A DNA stretch of 64,000 nucleotides, taken from the NCBI RefSeq assembly GCF_021462225.1, contig NC_061800.1:10759002-10823001 (forward strand), written 5' to 3'. How positions within the stretch are numbered: the stretch's first letter is position 1; each line of letters starts with the position of its first letter. Origin of the DNA: Girardinichthys multiradiatus (Eukaryota > Chordata > Actinopteri > Cyprinodontiformes > Goodeidae). The notes below the pieces were generated by a model, which was not told the DNA's origin, ran no database searches, and saw only the letters and a program-made list of their open reading frames with translations. Both the position numbers and the translations under genes were made by a program. Shown piece after piece: positions 43,058 through 52,502 of this stretch.

Positions 43058-46000
43058 CACAAACCAAAGAAAAGTTTACCCCAAACAGCTTTTTTTTTTA
43101 TACAATGAGTATTTTTAGTTAATAGATCAGTTTATTTTTTTAATTAGACCTTCAATAACTTTCTTTTTACCCTGTAAATGTTATAAACAACAAACAATGT
43201 TGGACAATGAAACTGAAACATCTGTCATTTTAGTGTGGGAGGTTTCATGGCTAAATTGGAGCAGCCTGGTAGCCAGTCTTCATTGATTGCACATTGCACC
43301 AGTAAGAGCAGAGTGTGAAGGTTCAATTAGCAGGGTAAGAGCACAGTTTTGCTCGAAATATTGAAAAGAACACAACATTATGGGTGGCATACCAGAGTTC
43401 AAAAGAGGACAAATTGTCGGTGCACGTCTTGCTGGCGCATCTGTGACCAAGACAGCAAGTCTTTGTGATGTATCAAGAGCCACGGTATCCAGGGTAATGT
43501 CAGCATACCACCAAGAAGAACGAAGCACATCCAACAGGATTAACTGTGGATGCAAGAGGAAGCTGTCTGAAAGGGATGTTCGGGAGCTAACCCGGATTGT
43601 ATCCAAAAAACATAAAACCACGGCTGCCCAAATCACGGCAGAATTAAATGTGCACCTCAACTCTCTTGTTTCCACCAGAACTGTCCGTCAGGAGCTCCAC
43701 AGGGTCAATATACACGGCCGGGCTGCTTTAGCCAAACCTTTGGTCACTCATGCCAATGCCAAATGTCGGTTTCAATGGTGCAAGGAGCGCAAATCTTGGG
43801 CTGTGGACAATGTGAAACATGTATTGTTCTCTGATGAGTCCACCTTCACTGTTTTCCCCACATCCGGGAGAGTTACGGTGTGGAGAAGCCTCAAAGAAGC
43901 GTACCACCCAGACTGTTGCATGCCCAGAGTGAAGCATGGGGGTGGATCAGTGAAGGTTTGGGCTGCCATATCATGGCATTCCCTTGGCCCAATACTTGTG
44001 CTAGATGGGCGCGTCACTGCCAAGGACTACCGAACCATTCTTGAGGACCATTTGCATCCAGTGGTTCAAGCATTGTATCCTGAAGGCAGTGCCGTGTATC
44101 AGGATGACAATGCACCAATACACACAGCAAGACTGGTGAAAGATTAGTTTGATGAACATGAAAGTGAAGATGAACATCTCCCATGGCCTGCACAGTCACC
44201 AGATCTAAATATTATTGAGCCACTTTGGGGTGTTTTGGAGGAGCGAGTCAGGAAACGTTTTCCTCCACCAGTATCACATAGTGACCTGGCCACTATCCTG
44301 CAAGAAGAATGGCTTAAAATCCCTCTGACCACTGTGCAGGACTTGTATATGTCATTCCCAAGACGAATTGACGCTGTATTGGTCGGAAAAGGAGGCCCTA
44401 CATCATACTAATAAATTATTGTGGTCTAAAACCGGGTGTTTCAGTTTCATTGTCCAACCCCTGTATATTTGTGTGATTGAGCTGGACAATATATCGAATC
44501 ACAGCTGTCATCACAAAATCAATCTGTGCAATACTTAAATGGCAGAGGACAATTTGATACATTGTTTTGAAAGATATTATTTTTTTAGTCCCATGCATAG
44601 ACAGTGATGGGACCACAGCCATGGTTACAACGTGAAAGGCCAATACAGACTTTTCTGGAACTTTAAAAATAAATTGCATTAACCTATTTCCGGCACAGCC
44701 AGGAAACGGGGTAACTGCGGACTTCCTGTGATGTCACTGTCCAAATAAAAGCACCGCTCTTGCTACATCCTACCTCTTCCATCCGGAGACCACTGTGAGG
44801 TTGGTAGGAGAGACAGCACGCTATTGTCTCTATGCTGGCAAACAGACATAACTCTTCAACTGTAGCCGAGAGTGTCATACGATTATCGATCATATGCATT
44901 AAGTACGAATGAATCACTGTTTGTGTATCCGGTATTCATTCATGAACGGGATAATTAAGGTACAAGCGTGGCTTGACTTTTCTCTTTGAGATTTACAGAG
45001 ATTAACTGTTTCTAGAGAGTTCCCAGCACAATGCTGAGTGGAGCAGTTTCCCAAAGCAAGGACAACGGAACGCATCACCGTGGTTACAGCAGTTAACGTG
45101 CAGTGTGGTCAGCGGACAGAGCAAGCCGCCCAGCCACAGCTTTGGAGGTTAGCTGTAGCTAACCCTTTGTTCACAGAGCTTTCTTCAAACTGCGTCGTCG
45201 CCCGGACACTTCTCCTCAGCATGGTTCACATACGAGGTTAGGGTTTGGGCAGAGAGATATTTAGAATGAAATAATCTAAACGTTTTTCATTTTATGAAGT
45301 TTGGTTTTGTTTGTGTTGAACTCAGCTATCTTGGTGCTAGCAGAATATCTGCAGCACACGTTCAGCTAACCTCCAGAGCTGTTTGTGTGTTTTTAAAGTT
45401 AAGACAAACTTTATTTAAAGGGTGATTTTAAACACAGAAGATTTATCATAACGCGCCGTCCGCGCTTATGCATTTTAACCCTTTTATTGACGGTATTTTT
45501 AAAGGTGTGTTTGATTCTGGTGCGAAGCTATCAGCCTCTTTTGTTAGCTTTAACTGCTAACAGCTAAGAACACGTGCTTGCCTGCTAGAGTATTTACCCA
45601 GAAAGGTTGTTAATTTTCAATCCAGTAAATATTTCCCTAAAAACGTTTTGCTAAACTTGATAACTAAGTAAACACCATTAAGCCCCATTTCTCCAGAAAG
45701 ATTTGGCTCTTTTCCAAAATATTTCTTTAAATATTTTACCATTTCCTTAATATTTCTTTAAATACTATTTTAATAAATAAAGGCAGCTAATGAGACAACG
45801 TTGAGAATTAGTCATCCAGAAGGTTGGTTTTCAATCATCTTTAATCAACTTGTTTAATCAAATTGTACATAGCCCTTTAGTCTTCGTTATTCTTTCATTC
45901 TGCTTGGTAGTTTAGTTGGATTGTTTTAGCATAGTAAAGAGTTTGTTGATTGAAATGTGTTTGACTTTGAGTTAACTTATTTTTGTTAATAAATTCTTGT

Positions 46001-49000
46001 ATTTTAAGAAATTGTTTGAATTCATTCCATGTGTGCAGAGTTTTGCTGTTCAATAATGTCAGAGCTTGGCTCATCCCTTTTGATTTTGTCCTATTATCAC
46101 CGCCTTATTAGGCTGGTATTCACAGGACAACCCTTAACAGACCGAAATATTATTTGATAAAATATTAAGGTATTAATATTAAATAACATATTCAGATTCA
46201 TAGTCACAACAACAGTAATGTAGTTGGCCTGTTAAATAGACTTTCCCTGCCCTGGATGGCCACACTTGATGTATGTTTTCAGTGGCTGAGATACAGCAGC
46301 TCACAAAAAGTGGTGGGAACAACGTAAGGAAAGACAAGATGGAAACGAAGTGAAGAAAATGTGATTTAATCGTAATCTACATTATGATTGTAGTGCTCAG
46401 CAATAGTATTGCAATTCTACGTTTTCTGAATATCCTGCAGGCCTGTTTGGGACTCGTCAAAACGCAAGACCCAGCAGAGTTAAAGGCAACATCTACATGT
46501 ATTCCAAGGTTAATATATAAACAGGCTATGTAATATTACAATGTAATGTTTAGTATGTCCCGATATACAGCATTGAATGCAGCCTCTGTGACTTAAAACA
46601 GGACAATATTTTGCAGTTGTAATTTTTATTTCATCTAGTTTCCCTGGTAGCTTTGTATGATCAGTTTTTTTTAAAGCTGGACCTTGAGACATCAAATCTA
46701 GAATAATAAATATGCTCATTGATTTGGGTGACATAAAGGATCGTTCTGTCTCTTCAGCCACTCGGGGTAGATGTCATCTTTGTCACCACACACAAAACAA
46801 AAAAGTTACTTTAATATCAAATATTATATGAAATTCATAATTGGAGTATAACCATAAATATTGCATATTTGTTGTGTCATTATTCTCTCTATCAGCTACA
46901 TGTGTTCGTATGTTTGTTTAATTTTCAAACTTTCTGGTTCCGTTTTAAAGGATAAACACATAAACCAAGATTTTCTTTTAGTGCCAGTCTCTGTCTTCTC
47001 CACTGTCTTAAAGAGTGCCAAGAAATCCTCAATGTGTTGCTGTACAAGTCACATTTCACATACACTTGCTCTTTGTTAGATGTGATATAATGGTGGGGTT
47101 TTTATGGAGGAGCCGTACACTGAATGGTGGTAACAGAAAGTGTATTCTCTCAAGTACTGTAGATAAGTCTGACATTTCTACATTCAGAAGGCTTTTCCTA
47201 CTGAAACAAGACTAGACCCAAAAGCACCAATTGGTCAAATCGAAAGCTGTTTAAACTTTTGAACACATTTATATTGGTTTGTTTTGGATATAATTTGGTA
47301 CGCATGCAGGATGTCATTAACATCCAGAGCAGAGACACCTGGTTTGGAGCGGTTCTGTTACCGGAAGGCATGAACTGATGACTATTGGAGTTTTATCGTG
47401 TTCACCGAACAATCTTGCCTGTGCATTTCCACAGATGACTATTGTGCCCACTTATGGAGATGTCCGAGTTAGAGAACCGACCATGCTGATGGTGATAGTA
47501 ATGGTGTGTAGAGAAACACTGGCGTTACTCTTGGCATCATGGTGTGGGAAGCTTGAGAGTATGACATCAGGTCACCTCTGGTAGGGATTTGCTGGGCCCT
47601 GACCACAAAGATCCAAAAGTTTCTGGCACAACTTCACCAACGTTGTGCCAACGTTGTGAAGAGGGTCAACGAACTGGTAAGGTGAAAACTTCAGCAACAC
47701 TTGAAGTACTTGGAACAAACTTTATAAACAGACCAATGCGTTTCAGCTTGCGGCCTTCTTCAGGGGCATTACAAATCACCACACAAGTTGTATTTAAATA
47801 AAAATACAATCCAGAAAAAAATTAAAATAAACTAATCATATGTACACACATTCACCAACTGACCAATCAGCATACAGGGGGATGGTACTTGCTGACTGGT
47901 TAAACTAGTGCCCAATTAGGCTCTGTCTGAAAACACTTTGCCTTAAAAGGGAACATAACATCCCAGACTTACAACAGCACCTCATTATCAGAAATGCACA
48001 ATAAATTCAAACAAACAAAAGCAACACATTGCACCCATATGAACACTAAAAATAATAGTATTATGATAAAGATTTCCACTTGATTACAGCAATAGGCAAT
48101 GCCATTACAAGTTCATTTCTGTATATAGATACTATCTCAGATCAAGAAAATAAAAAACAATCGAATTAATAAAAAACACAAATGTAACAATGGGGTCAGT
48201 TTCAAAAGCTCAATAATAGATAGATTCTCATTCATTTCTGTAGGAGCTAAACTCTAGGCAAAATATCCAGAGCGCCTCTTTCTTTTTAAAGTAAGATTGC
48301 TATTACCCCCTGTTTGGCTGGCTTTGATGGCTTCGATGCTAATAAAAAATAACAATGAAGGTGAGCTGCAATGTTTTTCATTAAAATGTCTTGCAACAGG
48401 ACTAGTAAGATCATTCCTCTCTTCTGTGTTCTTTGATTTGTTCTTTTAAAGGACATGATGCATATTTTATTGCATGGGCACTGTATCATATGAATGACAT
48501 TTTTGGTTTTACAAGTAAGAAAGCTTTTTATGTTGATGACCTTTCCGCCAATTGGATGTTTAAATGATTTAAACATTTTTTGTATACTGACAATTTATGC
48601 AAGCCCCACATTTCAAGTTACCTTGTAGGTTATGGATTATCAGGCTTGTTTCTGGGATGTTATGAAAAGTTCTTACAACCCTGTCCCTAGTATTTTTACC
48701 TCTCTTATAGGTTATTATTGGGGGTTCATTAAAAATACATTGTAAATTCATATCACTCTGAAGAAGGTGCCAATTTTTTAAGATTATTTCTTTAATGTTC
48801 CTTGTTTTTGGTCTGAAGGTTGTACAAAAAACAAGATTTGATTTAGGTTTTAGGGCTTTTTTAGTTTCTAAGTAGAAATTTCCACTTCTCGAGTCCACCT
48901 TGTTCTCTACAGTTCTTAGCCAGTCCTTGTAATTTCTTTCTTTGAATTTTTGTAACATCTTTTCTTTGTTCTTATTGTATTGTTTTGGCATTTCACAGAT

Positions 49001-51109
49001 TTATTTAGGTCTAGTGAGTTGGCTTACAGGTAGGCCTTTTTTTTTAAGGTGGATGGGATGAAAGCTTCCAGCGTGAAGAAATGTATTCGATCAGACGGTT
49101 TTGTGTAAAGAGAGGATGACAAATATTTCTCTTTTTGTGACTTTTATGTCAAGAAAATTGATTTCCTCAGAACTCAATTCAAAGGTAAAAGGTAAACCTG
49201 CAAAGTTTCCATTTAGAAATTCTACAAACTGCAGTAAGGTGGCGACAACCCTGACCACAAAGCAATGAGCCAGTGAGATCCTATGTCTACGTGTGGTATG
49301 GGTGTTCATAGACTGCCTGGGTAATGTTAAGGTCCTCTTATGGCCTGTCCCTGCTTAAGAAAAGGTCTCCACAGCATGATGCTAACATGTACTTGTTTCT
49401 GTCAAACATGTTGGCATTCAGCATTAATGGCAACTCCAACCCTATGTCGTTTTGCCGGATCTCCTGGGGCAGTTACATTAGTCGTGGGCCAAACTGCATC
49501 AGACTCTTAATTGTATCCAGGCCCGTGGGGATGCCACACCCTGCTTACATGGGACCAGCAGTGCGGCCTATTTGGTTTTTGCTTGATTAGAGTCAGTGTT
49601 TTTCCCTTAAACGTGGTTATAGTTGACATTACAAGAACCACATCTAACTTCTAAGATAAAGGTAAAACTTATAGGCCCTGATTTATTGCTCAGTTCAATC
49701 TGCCAAAATACCATTATTAAACCATTATGGAACTACTAACTATGTAACAAATTGCAGTCATATGGTTAAGGGTTACGTCACCCAATAACAAGTGTGATCA
49801 GAGGTTGGACATTAGGTAGCTCATTGTTTGGCTCTAATCTATATTTACGACTTATCAAGGAGGTCACAAAAGAACCTAGATAAACATCTAAAACTCTGCA
49901 GACCTCACTTGTCCAAGCTGAGTGTTCATGACTCAACATTAAGAAAGACACTGGGCAAAACTGCATTAATGGGAGACTTTCAAGGCCAGAAAAAGTGCTG
50001 ATCAAAAAAACAAAAACAAAAAGGCCCATCTCACATTTTCCAAAATAAAGCATGATAATCATCCACAGGGGTTTGGTAAAATATTCTGTGGACTCATGAG
50101 ACAGAAGTGGAGCTTTATTGGATATGTGTGAGCTGTTACATCTGACCTAAAACTAACATATTTTCAGAAAAAGAACATCACCCATCAAAGATGGTGGTGG
50201 TTGTAGAGCTGCTTTACTGCTCTCTACCAGCAAATGTTTGGTCATCAGCTTATGACTTTAAGCTCAATCACACATGGATTCTGTAGCAGGACAACGACCC
50301 AAAACACAGCAACAAGCTATCTCTGATTGACTCAAAACCCAAAACATACAAAATAAATATTCTAGTGGGGCGAAAGCTCTGACCTAAATCCAATCAGATA
50401 CTGTGGCCAGAACTTATGCAGGTTGTTCATGCTCGAAAACCCTCCTTTTGGTATTAAGTCACATTTTCTTTGTTTGATAATACCTTTTTATTGGATGACC
50501 TGAAACATTTTAGTGTGAGAAACAACCAAAAACAGAAGAGATCTGTAGGAGGACAAATACTGTTTTCAAACACTAAAGGCCTATATAAATAGAAATTGGA
50601 AAAAAGGAGTTATTTATTTATTTATTTTCAGATCTGACGCCCTGGTATGACTTTTTGGGTAGAAAAGATTAGAGCAAATACAAAACAAAAGCAAAGACAG
50701 CGAGAATGCTTAAGGTAAGCAAAAGTGCTTTTTAAAGTGATCATATTAGAGGCAAATATCCCAGTCAGTCTAAAAGCTATGAATGTTAAGGATCTGTTTG
50801 TTTTACTGCTGACACATCAAGTACAAAGTGCTGACAAAGGCTGGCTTTTATGAGTTTTTTTTTTGTAAGGATTCTGTAAATTACACTAAATCTGGGAAAG
50901 AAAGTGGATTTTACTCATACTGGATGCCCTTATTAGTTAAAAATGTAGAGCACGGAACTTTTCCAAAACAAAGCAACCCCCACTCCATCCACCCCCCAGC
51001 CTGGCTTTCTTTAAATAACTCCTGAAGCAAAGACATGAAAAGTTTACTGCAGGCAGCACTCACCGGCTGCCAGGAGGATCCCGGTCCAAAGCGTCCAGCA
51101 CCGAGCCAT
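24464..51109 (-). CDS. tgfbr2: TGF-beta receptor type II, 8 exons
   Basis: Single-pass serine/threonine kinase receptor that binds TGF-beta and phosphorylates the type I receptor. Coding exons in transcript order are 51064-51109, 38409-38550, 34678-34889, 31651-32351, 31174-31311, 27436-27577, 25365-25492 and 24464-24583. Phases agree throughout (1629 nt, 542 residues). Residues 1-15 are a signal peptide. The Cys-rich ectodomain runs to about 135, the membrane helix is about 143-165, and the kinase runs from about 240. Kinase residues seen are the Gly loop VGKGRF (242-247), Lys272 (VAVK), HRDLKSSN (372-379), DFG (392-394) and APE in exon 6. The C-terminus is short, ending about 30 residues after the last conserved Arg (PEARLT). 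It is closest to TGFBR2, but fish also have duplicates and a tgfbr2-like gene, and I cannot say which this is. The transcript is unusually spread, mostly by transposons. Confidence 0.93.
25130..25175. repeat. perfect 20 bp inverted repeat
   Basis: Arms 25130-25149 (TAATGTATTGTAACTATAAA) and 25156-25175 are exact complements with a 6 nt loop. In the last intron of tgfbr2. Confidence 0.95.
25365..25492 (-). CDS. tgfbr2: tgfbr2 coding exon 7
   Basis: Encodes residues 461-503: [12 protein letters not shown] through [16 protein letters not shown]. Ends phase 0 after HQ, the intron position expected for TGFBR2. Confidence 0.93.
25654..25747. repeat. (AC)n(CATA)n(TA)n microsatellite
   Basis: Compound repeat: AC run 25655-25680, then ATAC units to about 25727, then TA units. 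It abuts the Tc1 element that begins at 25751. Confidence 0.95.
25751..27357 (+). mobile_element. Tc1-like element, family B, DD38 spacing
   Basis: Begins after TA with CAGACCAAAAGTTTGGACAC and ends GGTGTGTCCAAACTT, where a (TA)n run replaces the last eight or so bases. Inverted repeats are long, and the C-terminal coding sequence resembles the complement of the 5' leader. Lies in a tgfbr2 intron. A second copy of this family is split by Rex3 at 39.6-42.8 kb. Confidence 0.92.
26157..27207 (+). pseudogene. Tc1 transposase, family B, broken
   Basis: ATG at 26157 ([11 protein letters not shown]) is followed by two stops before [13 protein letters not shown] at about 26260. The frame then runs to a TAA after LFKI at 26793-26795, and resumes through [15 protein letters not shown] to the stop at 27205-27207. 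D1 (WSDESKF) and D2 (QQD) are present. The third catalytic residue is Lys instead of Glu (NPIKMVW). Thirty-eight residues separate D2 from that position, matching the DD38E (Intruder) group rather than DD34E. Confidence 0.88.
27358..27417. repeat. (TA)n(AC)n microsatellite
   Basis: TA run 27358-27398 followed by an AC run to about 27417. Sits between the family B Tc1 and the donor of tgfbr2 exon 6. Confidence 0.95.
27436..27577 (-). CDS. tgfbr2: tgfbr2 coding exon 6: activation segment
   Basis: Encodes residues 414-460: [14 protein letters not shown] through [12 protein letters not shown]. Phase 1 at a GTAAGA donor. A (GT)/(TA) repeat starts about 12 nt beyond the donor. Confidence 0.95.
27600..28430. 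other. tgfbr2 intron sequence, nothing recognised
   Basis: AT-rich intron sequence with no repeat family or frame that I can name. Confidence 0.5.
28528..30139 (-). mobile_element. Tc1/mariner element, family A copy 2
   Basis: Complete 1612 bp element flanked by TA at 28526-28527 and 30140-30141. Tips are CAGGTCCTTCTC at both ends. Inserted in the solo LTR. It keeps the 15 residues ([14 protein letters not shown] region) that copies 1 and 3 lack. Confidence 0.95.
28805..29811 (-). pseudogene. Tc1 transposase, family A copy 2, frameshift and stop
   Basis: The DNA-binding half (29811 to about 29575) shifts frame in a G run (CCTTGGGGGGGACC). The catalytic half has a TGA in place of a Trp codon near 29243. 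D1 (SDESKF), D2 ([10 protein letters not shown]) and E (NPIENLW) are all present. Confidence 0.9.
30960..30974. repeat. short (TA)n run
   Basis: A TA run in a tgfbr2 intron. The rest of 30760-31170 shows nothing recognisable. Confidence 0.8.
31174..31311 (-). CDS. tgfbr2: tgfbr2 coding exon 5: catalytic loop
   Basis: Encodes residues 368-413 with HRDLKSSN and [10 protein letters not shown], ending DDYANSGQ in phase 0. The catalytic Asp (D374) and metal-binding Asp (D392) are both present. Confidence 0.95.
31651..32351 (-). CDS. tgfbr2: tgfbr2 coding exon 4: membrane helix and kinase N-lobe
   Basis: A 701 nt exon encoding residues 134-367. It holds the transmembrane helix ([18 protein letters not shown]), a juxtamembrane segment, the Gly loop, the VAVK lysine and the hinge region ([13 protein letters not shown]). 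Confidence 0.95.
32460..34590 (+). mobile_element. jockey-type (L2/Rex1-like) LINE, degraded
   Basis: Plus-strand broken frames give an APE-type endonuclease ([17 protein letters not shown], then CFTETWLNG and [10 protein letters not shown]). Downstream are a linker and late RT pieces ([36 protein letters not shown]), followed by an AT-rich tail ending in TCTTATCTTA. Many frameshifts. It fills almost all of tgfbr2 intron 3, opposite to the gene. The clade is inferred from motif recall only. Confidence 0.8.
33221..33246. repeat. (GCT)8 trinucleotide repeat
   Basis: Pure GCT repeat inside the LINE, where the endonuclease frame breaks. Confidence 0.95.
34678..34889 (-). CDS. tgfbr2: tgfbr2 coding exon 3: ectodomain
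   Basis: Encodes residues 63-133: [16 protein letters not shown], then [12 protein letters not shown] and LIFSKEFN. This is the second half of the ligand-binding domain. Ends phase 1. Confidence 0.93.
35060..35320 (+). mobile_element. L1-like LINE RT fragment
   Basis: The frame [13 protein letters not shown] near 35085-35125 contains the YADD catalytic motif of reverse transcriptase, continuing with [13 protein letters not shown]. Short, truncated on both sides and in a tgfbr2 intron. Confidence 0.6.
35611..37178 (+). mobile_element. Tc1/mariner element, family A copy 3
   Basis: Complete 1568 bp element flanked by TA at 35609-35610 and 37179-37180. It has the same length and the same CTGGTCC left tip as copy 1. 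In tgfbr2 intron 2, opposite to the gene. Confidence 0.95.
35939..36901 (+). pseudogene. Tc1 transposase, family A copy 3, one stop
   Basis: One frame of about 320 codons with a single TGA at 36161-36163 where copy 1 has CGA. All three catalytic blocks are present ([23 protein letters not shown]) with 34-residue spacing. It shares with copy 1 an in-frame 45 bp deletion relative to copy 2. This is the best preserved transposase of its family here. Confidence 0.92.
37400..38265 (+). mobile_element. heavily degraded Tc1-like relic
   Basis: Near 38100-38160 the text still resembles the PDLNPI block (CCTGTCCTCAATTCTATTGG), followed by weak C-terminal similarity. Upstream parts are shredded. Confidence 0.4.
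38409..38550 (-). CDS. tgfbr2: tgfbr2 coding exon 2: ectodomain
   Basis: Encodes residues 16-62 with [12 protein letters not shown] and SNCNLTSFC, the Cys pattern of the TGFBR2 three-finger ectodomain. Ends phase 2 within a Trp codon. Confidence 0.92.
38720..39500. other. tgfbr2 intron 1 sequence, nothing recognised
   Basis: Between exon 2 and the first repeats of intron 1. I recognise no gene or named repeat. Confidence 0.45.
39525..39592 (-). repeat. tRNA-like repeat fragment, antisense
   Basis: Plus strand ACATGCAAACTCC and GGAGTCGAACCC followed by AGGACCTTCTTGCTGC. This is a very common teleost repeat module with an antisense B-box-like core. Confidence 0.5.
39695..40323 (-). pseudogene. 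Rex3 endonuclease fragment, inverted
   Basis: An open minus-strand frame with the APE-endonuclease blocks [30 protein letters not shown] and [10 protein letters not shown]. Catalytic Asp/Asn (GDFN) and the final His (STDRH) are visible. The N-terminal part is missing. Confidence 0.88.
40340..42215 (+). pseudogene. Rex3 reverse transcriptase, frameshifted
   Basis: Successive frames cover [47 protein letters not shown] and [34 protein letters not shown] is followed by the catalytic [13 protein letters not shown] at about 41435-41475, then the C-terminal [10 protein letters not shown] region. At least three frame changes and a stop at about 40331 break it. Confidence 0.88.
42793..44463 (+). mobile_element. 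composite Tc1, family C, DD36 spacing
   Basis: Flanked by TA at 42791-42792 and 44464-44465. The outer left tip (CTGGTGTTGGACAATG) is followed after about 50 bp by 350 bp of foreign repeat sequence (42845-43197), and then by a second left tip (43198) and the rest of the element. The right tip ends CCAACCCCTG. In tgfbr2 intron 1. Confidence 0.88.
43380..44411 (+). pseudogene. Tc1 transposase, family C, single stop
   Basis: A frame of about 343 codons with one TAG at 44145-44147, where related frames would have Trp. Starts [15 protein letters not shown], with a helix-turn-helix DNA-binding half. D1 is in [10 protein letters not shown]2 in [10 protein letters not shown] and E in NIIEPLW. Counting the stop as one residue, 36 residues separate D2 and E, matching the DD36E (Incomer) group. 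Confidence 0.88.
44680..45580. other. tgfbr2 intron 1, unclassified, possibly part of a repeat
   Basis: Moderately GC-rich sequence with CpGs (around 45040-45200) and a TATA-like AAATAAAAG at about 44742. It directly precedes a repeat shared with 59.4-60.2 kb and might be its 5' part, but the two copies do not match here. Confidence 0.3.
45590..46235 (+). repeat. repeat, inverted partner of 59378-60190
   Basis: From AGGTTGTTAATTTTCAATC to GTAGTTGGCCTGTT the sequence recurs, diverged, on the opposite strand at 59378-60180. It contains AATAAATTCTTGTATTTTA and ACAGGACAACCCTTAACAGA. It may be an LTR or a non-autonomous DNA element. Confidence 0.65.
46240..47640. other. tgfbr2 intron 1, nothing recognised
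   Basis: No clear coding or repeat family recognised by eye. Confidence 0.4.
47640..49330 (-). mobile_element. Penelope-like element, degraded
   Basis: On the minus strand the order is an RT end ([14 protein letters not shown], 49309-49091), then a linker ([32 protein letters not shown], 48991-48569), then [25 protein letters not shown] (48576-48440), which leads into the GIY-YIG nuclease of such elements. Its tyrosine motif is eroded. The 3' end reads CCTGAAGAAGGCCGCAAGCT on the minus strand (about 47750), typical of this class. Frameshifted and inactive. Confidence 0.75.
49820..50600 (+). mobile_element. degraded Tc1-like relic
   Basis: Plus strand keeps [15 protein letters not shown] codons at about 50287-50320 and DLNPIRYCG at about 50380-50408, with the Gly-rich block at about 50185. 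No frame survives. Confidence 0.6.
51064..51109 (-). CDS. tgfbr2: tgfbr2 coding exon 1: start and signal peptide
   Basis: ATG at 51107-51109, then [14 protein letters not shown], a short signal peptide. GTGAGT donor, phase 1. Intron 1 is about 12.5 kb and full of mobile elements. Confidence 0.88.
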
Positions 51110-52407
51110 TTTGTGTGGGAGAAACCCAGTTAATGTGTCGTTAGATCTACATGTTCTGCCTCTGTGTGAGCAGAGAGAGACGGAGACCTCCAGATGTTTT
51201 TCATCCAGATGTGCTTTGGCCCCGCCTCTCTCATTTCTTCACATGTGTGACATGGAGCCAAGGAGCCCCAGCTGACATGATGGCTCCATTGGCAGTGCAA
51301 ATCACCACTTGTTTTACTCGAAGAGAAAAAGCTTTCCCTGCAACTTTATTCTTTTTTTGTTTCAATCTATGTGACATGGATTAGTTCTTATCTCTGAATT
51401 TCTATTTTGTTTACTTTTAAAATCAAAAAATACCATTTCTGTTTCTTCATGTATTTTCTTCATTTTACATGATCAAAGATATACATTTTATTTGCAGTGC
51501 TTCATGAGAGACTTGCTGTGGCTTCTTTGTGTTGTAGGTTATAATTTAATTTCAATTATTAAAAAAGTTGGTCATTCTGATACATGTAATACAACTACCA
51601 ACATTCATGTTTGATTTGTAAAGTGACTAGACCATTTGTTTTAAATGTGAATGTTTTATCGTTTTTAATCTGAGAGGAAGAACGTCGCAGAAACGTCATT
51701 TAAAACATGTTATGAAAAGTCAAAGATAAAAAAAAACCTTTTTAGAAATGTTTTTTCAGGAGTTAGATAAAAAGTGTTAAAAGAAGAGGAATAGAATAAA
51801 TACTTTACTTTTCCTGTGTTTTGTATGGGTATAAACCTTGGCCTCTCTAACAATCAGCATAAAAATGAGAAAAGGGTTTTTATTCCTTTAATACAAGTAA
51901 ACTAGACATTTGATAGGATTTTAAAATAAAAAAACCTAAACAGAAGAATTTTTTAAGAGGATAACCATAGACCTTTTCTATAAACGACAACGAAAAGCAG
52001 AACATGCTTTCATAGCGTCAGAGATAGTCTAAAATGTTGGCTTTTATTGTGAACGTGTGGACTGGTTTTATTTTGAAAAGATATGCCAAAGATTTCCCGT
52101 GGGGTAAATAAATAAAGAAACCGAAACAAGCACAGTTATTGTGTTAAAGTGCGTGTCAAACCTCTATTAAAGAGACATGCTAAAGTAAAACGGCGAATAA
52201 AAGAAGGATAAACCGGATGTGTGTTTCCGTGGGTTCCTTCAAGCAGCAGCTGGCTGTGAGCGTCACTGAGACAGACAGTTGAAAGTCACAGCAGTTTCTT
52301 CCAGGGTGTTTCTGGCTCTTCAGAGAGCCGTAGTCAGCAGAATCGACCGGACTCTGAGTCGGACTTTTGGACTCTACCTGCAACCCAGCTCAGCCGTTCT
52401 GTGAGAC
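51110..52407. promoter_or_regulatory. divergent intergenic region, tgfbr2 and dipeptidase
   Basis: The start codons of the minus-strand receptor and the plus-strand dipeptidase face away from each other across 1298 bp. The region should hold both promoters and 5' UTRs. It has no strong CpG island and I identify no specific promoter element. Confidence 0.6.
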
Positions 52408-52502
52408 ATGAAGAGGAGACTCCTGCTGGTGTCCAACTCCACTCTGCACGGCAGCGGATACCTGGACCACTGTCAGCAGCACATCTCCAGCTTCTTTGGA
52501 AA
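52408..52502 (+). CDS. aad: aspartyl dipeptidase coding exon 1
   Basis: Residues 1-31: [20 protein letters not shown] through SSFFG. Donor GTAGGT, phase 2. Confidence 0.92.

Noticed and set aside
47740..47790. A hammerhead ribozyme at the Penelope-like 3' end
   Set aside because: GAAGAAGGC and CTGAAACG look suggestive, but the conserved CUGAUGA core is not visible by eye.
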